Shown here piece by piece: positions 16,388-24,686 of a DNA stretch of 64,000 nt. The stretch is from Dokdonella sp. (lineage in GTDB: Bacteria > Pseudomonadota > Gammaproteobacteria > Xanthomonadales > Rhodanobacteraceae): NCBI RefSeq assembly GCF_019634775.1, contig NZ_JAHCAS010000002.1, forward strand, positions 186,001-250,000, read 5' to 3'. Under the pieces are notes generated by a model that saw only the letters and a program-made list of their open reading frames with translations, was not told the DNA's origin and made no database searches. A program made the translations under genes and the position numbers. Numbering within the stretch: the stretch's first letter is position 1; every line of letters starts with the position of its first letter.

Positions 16388-19201
16388 ATGTGCAGGAACC
16401 TGATGTCACTGTCGATCCGACGCGCATTGTCGGGTGTGCTGGCGGTTGCCGTATCCCCCGTATTCGCCCAGTCGGCAGATGATTCCACGACCGAAGGCAG
16501 TCAGTCGCTCGAGACCATCATCGTCACCGGATCACGCATCCCGCGTGCGCAGGTCGAGGGTCCGGCGCCGATCACCGTGATCACTTCCACGCAGATCCAG
16601 GCAGCCGGCCTCACTTCCGTTCCAGACGTGCTGCGCTCGCTCAGCCAGAACAGCGGCAGCGTGCAGGGCCAGCAGAACACGACCAGTGCGCAGTCCACGC
16701 CCGGCGCGCAGGCGGTCGACCTGCGCGGCCTCGGTCCCAACCATACCCTCGTGCTGATCAACGGTCGGCGCATTGCCGATTTCCCGTTGCCGCTCAACGG
16801 TCGCAGCAACTTCACCGACATCGGCAACATTCCGCTCGGCATGATCGACCGGATCGAAGTGCTGACCGGCAGCGCATCGGCCGTCTACGGTTCGGATGCG
16901 ATGGCCGGCGTGATCAACTTCATCCTGAAAAAATCCAGCGACGGGCTCACCCTCGACTACCGCTACGGCGATACCGAACGCGGCGGCGGCGAATCTCAGA
17001 ACCTGACCCTCACCACCGGGTTCGACCGTGGTGACTTCACCGGCATCGTTGGCCTGGAACTGCTGGACAAGCGCCCGTTGTGGGGAACCGACCGTGGCAT
17101 CCAGGATTCGACGCTTGACGCGCCGACTTCTCGTCGCCGCCTGCCGCGCCTGATCGCCCAGATCTATGACTGGGACGACGACGTCAACATCGCGCCGGAC
17201 GACGACTGCGCAGCAATGGCCAGCCTGAACGAAGGCACCACCGTGCTTGCAGAAGACCGCTACGGTGAACCGTACTGCGGAAGCGAACGCGCGATCGCGT
17301 ATCGCACGATCGTCAACGAGCGCAAGGGGGCGACTGGCTACGGCTCGTTCGAGTACCGGATCTCCGACACCCTGTCCTGGTTCGCGGACGTGCAGGTCGG
17401 CGACCAGAAGGTCCGCCTGCTGACCGGCACCAATGGCAACGACGTCGCCAGTGACCACATGGGCTGGGAATTCCATGACCCGGCCTCGACCGACAACTAC
17501 CGCCGCAAGATGTTCTACAACGCGAACACCGGCCACTACGAGATCTGGTCGCGCCAGTTCTCACCCGAGGAGGTCGGAGGGTTGCGCAAACGCATGAACA
17601 GCACCGAGCAGAAGACGCTGGGTGTGACGACCGGCCTCAAGGGCATCTTCGGCGACACCTGGAGCTGGGAGGCGGCCTACAACCATTCCCAGTACAAGGC
17701 GGTCGTGAAGATGCCGCGCATCAGCGCCGAGGCTGCCAATCGCCTGTTCCTGGGCGAACGGCTTGGCTATGACGACGACGGTTACGCGATCTACGCGCCG
17801 GATCCGGCCAGCCTGTTCACTCCGCTCACGCCAGCCCAGTTCGCCACGATCGGGGTCATGTCGACGTTCCGCCCGAAAGCCGACAATGACAACCTGAGCT
17901 TTACGGTCGATACCCCGTCGTTGTTCGCACTGCCGGCGGGCGACGTCGGCTTCGCCGGTGCGATCGAGTACGGCGAGCAGTCCTACCGCATCAATCCCGA
18001 TCCGCTGGCCCTCACCGAGGACGCCTACTACGGCCCGCGCTACGGAGACGGTCGTGGCGACCGCGACCGCTGGAGCGTTGCTGGCGAGCTGCGCATGCCG
18101 CTGCTGTCGAGCCTGCAGGCCAGTCTCGCCGGCCGCTACGACCGCTACAGCTACGGCAACAAGGATCCAGGCAAATTCACCTGGAGTGGCGGCCTTGAGT
18201 GGCGTCCGCTCGATTCGCTGCTGGTCCGGGGCTCCTACGGCACGGGGTTCCGTGCTCCCGACATGCATTACCTGTTCGCCGGCAACGACTATTACCGCAC
18301 ACGTTTCGCCACCGACTATTTCCAGTGCCGCAGCGCCGAGCCGGGCGTGAGCGACGGTTACTGCTACGACGACGGTAGCTATGACGTCAGCACTTTCGAC
18401 GTCTACAGCGGCAACATCGGCCTGGATGTGGAGACCAGCCGGTCGCACACCGTCGGCTTTGTCTGGTCACCGATCGACAACCTCGATCTGTCGCTGGACT
18501 ACTACCGTATTCGCGTCATGAACCAGGTGCAGACGCAGAGTCGCGAACAGCTGCGCATCACCGAGGCTGACTGTCGGCTCGGCGTGACCGATACCGGCAC
18601 TCCCGTCGACATCAATTCGCCAACCTGCGTCGATGCGCTGGCCCGCGTCATCCGCGATCAGAACGGTGACATCACCAGCGTGCTGTTCGGCCCGATCAAC
18701 ATCGCCAAGGAGCAGACCTCCGGTGTCGACGTGACAGCCAGCTACCGCCTGGACACGGACAGCATCGGCAGTTTCCGCTTCACCGCCAACTACAACTGGG
18801 CGCACCGCCATACCACCCAGCAGTATCCCGGCGATCCGACCGAGAACATGCTTGGCGTCGGCTACAGCGCCACCACCTTGCCGCGGGCCAAGGGCAACTT
18901 CGGTGTGAACTGGGAGCGCGGTGCCTGGGGAGCCAGTCTGTTCGGCAACTACCTCGGTCGCGTCGCCAATTACGACAACGATGCGTGGACGAAGGCCACC
19001 TGGCGCTTCAATGCCGGCGGTCGCTACGACATCAACGACCACATGCGCGTGGCACTGACCGTCAACAATGTGTTCGACAAGATGCCACCGAAGGATCCGA
19101 CCTGGTCGAACTACCCGTACTACGACACCTCTTGGTTCGACAGCCTCGGCCGCAGCTACTACCTGCGGTTCACCTGGAAGTTCGGCGGCTCGCCGCTGTG
19201 A
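16388..19201 (+). CDS. TonB-dependent outer-membrane receptor
   Basis: Gated beta-barrel for energised uptake across the outer membrane. 937 residues: signal peptide (about 1-27, SPVFAQ), a TonB-box-like segment before the plug (LETIIVTGSRIPR), a plug domain (about 45-165 with VDLRGLGPNHTLVLINGRR and SASAVYGSDAMAGVINFIL), and a barrel ending SYYLRFTWKFGGSPL. It is of the large catecholate/oligomer-uptake type common in Xanthomonadales. The ligand cannot be read from sequence. Divergent from the secreted cyanophycinase/isoaspartyl peptidase pair, which hints at Asp/Arg peptides or cyanophycin fragments (inference). ATG at 16388; M6 is an alternative. Confidence 0.92.
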   Translation: MCRNLMSLSIRRALSGVLAVAVSPVFAQSADDSTTEGSQSLETIIVTGSRIPRAQVEGPAPITVITSTQIQAAGLTSVPDVLRSLSQNSGSVQGQQNTTSAQSTPGAQAVDLRGLGPNHTLVLINGRRIADFPLPLNGRSNFTDIGNIPLGMIDRIEVLTGSASAVYGSDAMAGVINFILKKSSDGLTLDYRYGDTERGGGESQNLTLTTGFDRGDFTGIVGLELLDKRPLWGTDRGIQDSTLDAPTSRRRLPRLIAQIYDWDDDVNIAPDDDCAAMASLNEGTTVLAEDRYGEPYCGSERAIAYRTIVNERKGATGYGSFEYRISDTLSWFADVQVGDQKVRLLTGTNGNDVASDHMGWEFHDPASTDNYRRKMFYNANTGHYEIWSRQFSPEEVGGLRKRMNSTEQKTLGVTTGLKGIFGDTWSWEAAYNHSQYKAVVKMPRISAEAANRLFLGERLGYDDDGYAIYAPDPASLFTPLTPAQFATIGVMSTFRPKADNDNLSFTVDTPSLFALPAGDVGFAGAIEYGEQSYRINPDPLALTEDAYYGPRYGDGRGDRDRWSVAGELRMPLLSSLQASLAGRYDRYSYGNKDPGKFTWSGGLEWRPLDSLLVRGSYGTGFRAPDMHYLFAGNDYYRTRFATDYFQCRSAEPGVSDGYCYDDGSYDVSTFDVYSGNIGLDVETSRSHTVGFVWSPIDNLDLSLDYYRIRVMNQVQTQSREQLRITEADCRLGVTDTGTPVDINSPTCVDALARVIRDQNGDITSVLFGPINIAKEQTSGVDVTASYRLDTDSIGSFRFTANYNWAHRHTTQQYPGDPTENMLGVGYSATTLPRAKGNFGVNWERGAWGASLFGNYLGRVANYDNDAWTKATWRFNAGGRYDINDHMRVALTVNNVFDKMPPKDPTWSNYPYYDTSWFDSLGRSYYLRFTWKFGGSPL

Positions 19202-19207
19202 TGCCGT

Positions 19208-19237
19208 GCGGCCCGTGTCGACGTTGACACGGGCCGC
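19208..19237 (+). terminator. Hairpin after the TonB receptor gene
   Basis: GCGGCCCGTGTC and GACACGGGCCGC form a 12-bp perfect stem around a 6-nt loop, beginning 7 bp after the stop codon. No T-tract follows, so it is terminator-like rather than a standard intrinsic terminator. Confidence 0.5.
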
Positions 19238-19365
19238 TGCGCCAGGCGGCTCGCCTGCCTTCGTCGCCCCGCCCCGGCTTGCACCCACACGGGCCAGGGC
19301 GGCACCGTTGTGGGTTCGGCGAAGACGTCCCTAAACTGTCATCCCCGAATCAGGAAGACGCCGGC

Positions 19366-20823
19366 ATGGTGAACCCGAACGACGAGGCGCAAGCTGCGTC
19401 AGACGACATGCCGGTCACCGGGGGGCGCATCGCCTTCGAGCGTCTGCGCGAGCGCACCGACGAACTCGAGCTCATCATCTCGGGCATCAGCCTGGTTGCC
19501 CTGACCGCCCTGCCTGGCTGGTTGTTCGACCAATGGGTGAAAGTGGATGCGCACACGGACGGCGGTCGTGCTGTACTGATCGGTTTCGGCTTTCCGCTGG
19601 CCATCGGCCTCTGCTACACCCTCGCCGCGGCTTTCCTGATCCACTTGGTTGCACGCGCCTACTGGGTCGGCCTGATCGGGCTCAAGTCGGTGTTTCCGCA
19701 GGGCGTGCGCTGGGAACACGTGACCAGTCAGGGGCCGCTCCTGCGTGAATGGCTACGCGAACGGTTCTCCGACCTTGGCCAATCGATCGACGCCAGCGAT
19801 CGATTCGCCTCGACGGTGTTCGCGGTGGTCAGTCTCGTCACCCTGAGCATCGTCTGGGTGGTGTTGCCGTTGGCGGCCATCACCGTGCTCGCCGATTTCG
19901 CCGGCCGCTTCGTCACGGTTGCCGATTGGCTGCTGGCCGCGATCTTCGTCGGATTCTTCGCTGCGTTCGCATTGATTTCGCTGCCGCTGTTCCTGCTCGA
20001 CCGGCGTGCCGGCTGGTTGCGTTCGCGCGGTCGTGAGCCTTCGCCTGCCCTGATCGATGCCGTGCGCATGCTCACCCGCGTACAGGGCTTGTTCTATCCA
20101 CGGCGCCTGCTGTTGCCGATCCAGCTCATCCTGGAAAGCAACCTGCCCAGGCGCGCGTTCTCGTTCGCATTTGCCACGATCATCATGTTCACCACGGTCA
20201 TCGGCACGATCCAGCTGACGTCGGCCCGCACGTTCACCCTGCTCGGAAAATACGACTACGCAACGAATGACGACGTTGCCTCGGGTGTGCGCACGGCTCA
20301 CTACGAGAACCTGCGCGCGGCCAGCGACGCGCTGCTGCGAGAGCCCATGATCCCATCGGATCTCGTCGCCGATCCGTACCTGCGGCTGTTTCTGCCGTAC
20401 CTGCCGAAGCGCGACAACGGTGTGCTCGCCGAGCGATGCCCCGTCGATGCCGATGCCGCTACGCGTCGCGCCTGCGTGGCGGCGCTGTGGACGGTGAGTC
20501 TGGATGGCCAGCCGGTCGACGTCGGCGGTTTCGATTTCGCCGAACGGCGCGATCTGGGCCTGCGAGGCCTGCAGGGCTATGTGACGACGGGTGGGCTGGT
20601 GCCGGGTCGACACGAACTGGTCGTCACCTGGAATGCCGTACGCCCAAGCGGGCACCAGCGTGCACGCGAGCAGCGCTGGCGCATCCCGTTCTGGTTCGCG
20701 CCACCGTATCAGCTCGACTACACCGCGCCCGCGCCCGTGCCCGAGGCGGGTGACCCGTGCTGCCCGGCTGCATTGCCATCGCTGTCTCCGCCCGCATCGC
20801 CCGGCCATCGCGACCTGCCATGA
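19366..20823 (+). CDS. Unrecognised multi-pass membrane protein
   Basis: 485 residues; I do not recognise a family. Hydrophobic segments lie at about 35-55 (IISGISLVALTALPGWLF), 70-100 (AVLIGFGFPLAIGLCYTLAAAFLIHLVARAY, two helices or a long one), 155-175, 185-215 and about 265-285 (SFAFATIIMFTTVIGTI), with a soluble, probably periplasmic C-terminal region of about 190 residues ending in a Pro-rich tail. ATG at 19366. Its stop overlaps the Rieske gene start (ATGA), so the two are translationally coupled and may work together. Confidence 0.75.
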   Translation: MVNPNDEAQAASDDMPVTGGRIAFERLRERTDELELIISGISLVALTALPGWLFDQWVKVDAHTDGGRAVLIGFGFPLAIGLCYTLAAAFLIHLVARAYWVGLIGLKSVFPQGVRWEHVTSQGPLLREWLRERFSDLGQSIDASDRFASTVFAVVSLVTLSIVWVVLPLAAITVLADFAGRFVTVADWLLAAIFVGFFAAFALISLPLFLLDRRAGWLRSRGREPSPALIDAVRMLTRVQGLFYPRRLLLPIQLILESNLPRRAFSFAFATIIMFTTVIGTIQLTSARTFTLLGKYDYATNDDVASGVRTAHYENLRAASDALLREPMIPSDLVADPYLRLFLPYLPKRDNGVLAERCPVDADAATRRACVAALWTVSLDGQPVDVGGFDFAERRDLGLRGLQGYVTTGGLVPGRHELVVTWNAVRPSGHQRAREQRWRIPFWFAPPYQLDYTAPAPVPEAGDPCCPAALPSLSPPASPGHRDLP

Positions 20824-21938
20824 AGCCGCGCACCTCGTTCGGCCAGAAGACGCTCGGCCGCGGCTACTTCACCTCGAAGGACATCTTCGACATGGAGCGC
20901 GAGCGCATCTTCCGTACCGGCTGGCTGCTGGTCGGCCATGTTTCGCAGCTCGACGTGCCGGGCCGCTTCTTCGTGTTCGATCTCGATCACGAAAGCGTGA
21001 TCGTGCTGCGCGACGAAGACGGTGCCATCCGTGCCTTCCACAACCATTGTCGGCATCGCGGAAGCCGGCTCTGTGCGGCGGGTGAAGGTAATCTCGGCCG
21101 TTCGATCCGCTGTCCCTATCACGCCTGGAACTACGGCCTCGACGGCCGCCTGCGCAGTGCGCCGTCGATGGCGGACGTGGCCGGATTCGACGCGGCCGAC
21201 TGGCCCCTGCATACGGTGGTGGTCGAAACCTGGCTCGGTTTCGTCTTCATCAGCCTCGCCCGCGAACCGCAACCGTTCGCGCACGTCCTTGCCAACCTGA
21301 CCGGGCGTTTCGCCCACCGCGACACCAGCGTGCTGCGTGCCGTGCACCGCGAGGTCTATCTGGTCGCGGCGAACTGGAAGCTCGTATTCCACAACTTCAG
21401 CGAGTGTTACCACTGCCCGGGCGTGCATCCGCAGCTCAATCGTCTGACGCCGTTCCGCAACACCGAAAATGACCTCGATGAAGGCGCCGTGCTCGGTGGC
21501 CCGATGTGGATGAACAATCCCGAAGGCAGCATGACGATGGGCGGTGAACGCTGCGCGGCACCGCTCCCCGGCATCAGTTCCGAGGAGCGTGGACGCGTGT
21601 ACTACTACACGGTGTTCCCGAGCGCGTTCATTTCATTCCATCCCGACTACGTGCTGCTGCATCGTGCCGAGGCGCTGGCCATCGACTGCACGCGCGTGAC
21701 TTGCGAGTGGTACTTCCATCCCGACGCGATCGCCACGCCGGGCTTCGACCCGCAACCCGCGATCGCGTTCTGGGATCTCACCAACCGTCAGGACTGGACG
21801 CTGTGCGAGAACACCCAGCGCGGCGTTGCCTCGCTGACCTGGCAGCCGGGTCCGTACTCCGAACTCGAAAGCCAACTCGCCGCGTTCGATCGCGAATATC
21901 GGCGCGTGATGGCACTGGATGCAGCGTCCGGGGATTGA
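20820..21938 (+). CDS. Rieske non-haem iron oxygenase, alpha subunit (GbcA-like)
   Basis: Cytoplasmic oxygenase component of the ring-hydroxylating/N-demethylating family. 372 residues. The Rieske [2Fe-2S] ligands are C77-R-H79 (HNHCRHRGSRLC) and C98-PY-H101 (RCPYHAWNYG). The mononuclear iron site has H198 and H203 in FSECYHCPGVHPQL. The C-terminal part (CENTQRGVAS, PGPYSELE) recalls the glycine-betaine demethylase/carnitine oxygenase branch more than aromatic dioxygenases, but the substrate is not established. No ferredoxin reductase is adjacent. The ATG at 20820 overlaps the preceding stop (ATGA). Confidence 0.85.
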   Translation: MKPRTSFGQKTLGRGYFTSKDIFDMERERIFRTGWLLVGHVSQLDVPGRFFVFDLDHESVIVLRDEDGAIRAFHNHCRHRGSRLCAAGEGNLGRSIRCPYHAWNYGLDGRLRSAPSMADVAGFDAADWPLHTVVVETWLGFVFISLAREPQPFAHVLANLTGRFAHRDTSVLRAVHREVYLVAANWKLVFHNFSECYHCPGVHPQLNRLTPFRNTENDLDEGAVLGGPMWMNNPEGSMTMGGERCAAPLPGISSEERGRVYYYTVFPSAFISFHPDYVLLHRAEALAIDCTRVTCEWYFHPDAIATPGFDPQPAIAFWDLTNRQDWTLCENTQRGVASLTWQPGPYSELESQLAAFDREYRRVMALDAASGD

Positions 21939-22005
21939 GGGCTCCTCGCCGGCGACCACAGACGCTGCACGGACCTATGCATGCAGGCGGATGCCTGGCG
22001 GAGCG

Positions 22006-24339
22006 TCAATCATCGAATCCATCGATGAAGATCGCGTCGCTCAGGCCTTCCGAAGCGCCGATGTCGCAGCGGAAGAAGACGCCATCGAACGGGCGCGGCT
22101 GACCGCGTTGGTCGACGATCAGGCGCACGCCGGATTCGTCGGCACAGGCCAGCATGTCGCTGCTGATCGGCGCCGGCACATGGTTGATCGCAGGATTGCC
22201 TGCCAGCAGGCCATGTGTGCGTGTCGGCCCTCCGAAGTTCGCCAGGGGCGACAGCGGCGCGGCGACGTTGCTGAGTTCAGTTGCCGGTACCGGGCCGGAT
22301 GGGGAGCAGCCGCTGGTCGTGCCGATCAGGTTGTATCCCAGGCGCTGCACGCTGCCGGCACAGTCGGGGGCAATGCTGGAGTCGTCCCGGTTGCCGGAGA
22401 TCAGGGTCGCCCTGACGAAGATGCTGCCGCTGGAGCGATGAATGCCGCCGCCACTCCCGGCGCCATCGCCATTGCTGTCGGCGCGGTTGCCGCTGATGGT
22501 TGAGAATGAGCTGTGCACGCTGCCGAGGCTGTACAGGCCGCCACCACTGCCCTCGGCGATGTTGCCGCTGATCGTGCTGTTGAGCAGGAAGAGTTCTCCG
22601 CCGGTATTGACGTAGATACCTCCGCCATTGCCGTTGAGGCCGTAGTCGGCGCGGTTGCGTGAAATCGTCGAGTGGTAGACGCGCAGACTGCTGTTGGTGC
22701 CGACGTAGGCGCCGCCGGCGTTGAAGCCGGTCGAGTTCTCGATGGCCGATTCAAACAGGAGCGCGTTGGTGGCCGCGCTGGTCGCACCCACCTGCAGGCC
22801 GCCGGTGCCGAGGCCGGAACCCGGCTTGCCACCGCTCAGGGTCACTCCGATCAGGGCAAGGCTACCTCTTGCAAGGCTCAACACGTTGTTGGCCTGCCCG
22901 TTTGGCTCGATCTGCATCTCGATGAAGGTTCGGTCGGCACCATCGCCCCGGATCACCACCGCGTCGTCGACGGAGACGTTGAGATCGCCGCCGGCAATGC
23001 CGCTCTGCGTGCTGCGCAGGAAGTATCGTCCGGCCGGCAGACGGATCTCGGTAGCGCTGGCGCGTTGACCTGCCTTGGTCAATGCCGAACGGATCGTGCA
23101 ACCCCCACCGTTCGGCGCGACGCTGTCGCAAATCGCCGGATTCGACGAGGAAGGGCCGCCATCTTCGGGTGTATCGACAGTGAAGGTGCTGCGTTGTTCG
23201 TAGGCACCGATGTCACAGCCCCCGCTGCGTGAAACGCCGCGCTGATCGGTGCTTGTGCAACTCGAGCCACCGCTGCCAGGCGTGGCCGGATTACCCGCGT
23301 CGCGTGCAGGGCTGTCGAGACGCAAGGCGAGCGTTGGGGTCGGGCCGCCGTAGTCGAACAGCGGCAGCAGGCGCGGATCGGTATTGACCAGGTCCAGTGC
23401 CGTCTGTCCCACGAGCGTGCAGTTGCTGGTGTCACTGATCAGGTTGTAGCCCTGCGAGGTGAACGTGCCGTTGCCGCAATCGCGCGATGCGGACTCGCCA
23501 CGCGTGTAGTTGTGCGCGAGGATCGAATTGCGCAGGGTCACGTAGGATCCTGGCAGGCTGCTGATGCCGGCGATCAACGACCCCTCGCGGGAGATCTGGG
23601 TATTGAAGGCGATCGTGCTGCTCAATACTTTCAGGGTCGCGACGTTGCCGCCGAGCCTGATCGTACCGTCGGAGGTGCGGTTGCCGCTGATCGTGCTGTT
23701 CTGGATCGTCACGTCCGAACCTCCCCCGAGCAGCATTGCGCTGCCGCCGGAGAGGCTGCTGACGGCGTCGTTGTCCGAAACGGTGCTCGCATCGAGCAGC
23801 AGGGTGGCTGTCCCCGTGGTGCTGGCAATATAGATCGCCCCGCCTGCAGCGGCAGTGTTTCGGGTTAGGTGCACGCGACGCGCGGTGACTGCCGCCTGTG
23901 CGCTCACCATCAACGCGCCGCCGCTCGATGCGTTGCCGCCGGTGATGGTCAGGTCCTCCAGGGTCGCCGACACGCCGTTGCCGCCGACGTGAAAAACCCC
24001 TTTCTGTGACTGATCGTTGCCATCGATGATCGTGCGCTCGGCACCTGTGCCGCGGATGGTCGTCGTACCAGCACCAGAGATAGCCAGGTGTGAGGAGTTG
24101 TTGGATGGCGTCAGATCAAGATTGTAAGTCCCGTCGGACAGGACGATCGTGTCGTCGACCGTGCCGGCAATGCAACCGCCGTAGGCGGTGTTGGTCCGTG
24201 CAGCGGTGATCGCTTCGCGCAGCGAGCATTGGACGCCTGTGCCGTCCTGGTCGGCGGTCGTGTTGACCGTGATGGTGGCCGCATGCAGCGACGAGGTGCC
24301 TGCCAGCAAGGCCAGTGCGAGAGCAAGTCGATGTTTCAT
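22006..24339 (-). CDS. Secreted CSLREA-type parallel beta-helix protein
   Basis: 777 residues with a signal peptide (MKHRLALALALLAGTSSLHA). There are two homologous halves: the first opens with TVNTTADQDG and CSLREAITAA and closes at GGCDIGAYEQ (about 380); the second opens with FTVDTPEDGG and CTIRSALTKA and closes at FRCDIGASEG. Both contain right-handed beta-helix repeats rich in STISGN, as in polymorphic outer-membrane and choice-of-anchor Q proteins. The extreme C-terminus is DAIFIDGFDD, similar to the last residues of the propeller protein at 60.7-63.6 kb. Probably surface or extracellular; no enzyme motif seen. ATG at 24339 preferred to one nine codons upstream because of the signal peptide. 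Confidence 0.85.
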   Translation of the reverse strand: MKHRLALALALLAGTSSLHAATITVNTTADQDGTGVQCSLREAITAARTNTAYGGCIAGTVDDTIVLSDGTYNLDLTPSNNSSHLAISGAGTTTIRGTGAERTIIDGNDQSQKGVFHVGGNGVSATLEDLTITGGNASSGGALMVSAQAAVTARRVHLTRNTAAAGGAIYIASTTGTATLLLDASTVSDNDAVSSLSGGSAMLLGGGSDVTIQNSTISGNRTSDGTIRLGGNVATLKVLSSTIAFNTQISREGSLIAGISSLPGSYVTLRNSILAHNYTRGESASRDCGNGTFTSQGYNLISDTSNCTLVGQTALDLVNTDPRLLPLFDYGGPTPTLALRLDSPARDAGNPATPGSGGSSCTSTDQRGVSRSGGCDIGAYEQRSTFTVDTPEDGGPSSSNPAICDSVAPNGGGCTIRSALTKAGQRASATEIRLPAGRYFLRSTQSGIAGGDLNVSVDDAVVIRGDGADRTFIEMQIEPNGQANNVLSLARGSLALIGVTLSGGKPGSGLGTGGLQVGATSAATNALLFESAIENSTGFNAGGAYVGTNSSLRVYHSTISRNRADYGLNGNGGGIYVNTGGELFLLNSTISGNIAEGSGGGLYSLGSVHSSFSTISGNRADSNGDGAGSGGGIHRSSGSIFVRATLISGNRDDSSIAPDCAGSVQRLGYNLIGTTSGCSPSGPVPATELSNVAAPLSPLANFGGPTRTHGLLAGNPAINHVPAPISSDMLACADESGVRLIVDQRGQPRPFDGVFFRCDIGASEGLSDAIFIDGFDD

Positions 24340-24650
24340 GGTTCGGGATCCGGGACAGCCGAGCAACGGCCATTGCGTCTATCCACGGCGACCGGCAGTG
24401 CCAGGGGCCACCACCGATCAAGAGCGGGCGTGCTCGGGCCTCGGTGCGGCATCCGGTGGCCGATTTCGGGAGCAAGGCCTGCGACCGGCCCAGGCATGCC
24501 GGAAAGCATGACGTCAGTGTCCCGTATGGTGCACCGGTCAGTCGGAGCCGGGGCCAGCCTGCCCGGCCAGGTACACGTGCCGACGCATCCTGTCGGCGTC
24601 ACGGCTCCGCCGAGACGGCTTCGGCGGAAGCCGCCGGATCGATGCGGCGG

Positions 24651-24678
24651 GCGGAGCGCGACGGTCGTCGCGCTCCGC
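24651..24678 (-). terminator. Hairpin after the lipase-like gene
   Basis: GCGGAGCGCGAC and GTCGCGCTCCGC form a 12-bp perfect stem with a GGTC loop, 8 bp beyond the stop of the minus-strand gene that ends at 24687. No T-tract follows. The rest of 24340-24686 holds no supported gene; it must contain the promoter of the beta-helix gene, which I could not place. Confidence 0.5.
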
Positions 24679-24686
24679 GGCGTCGA

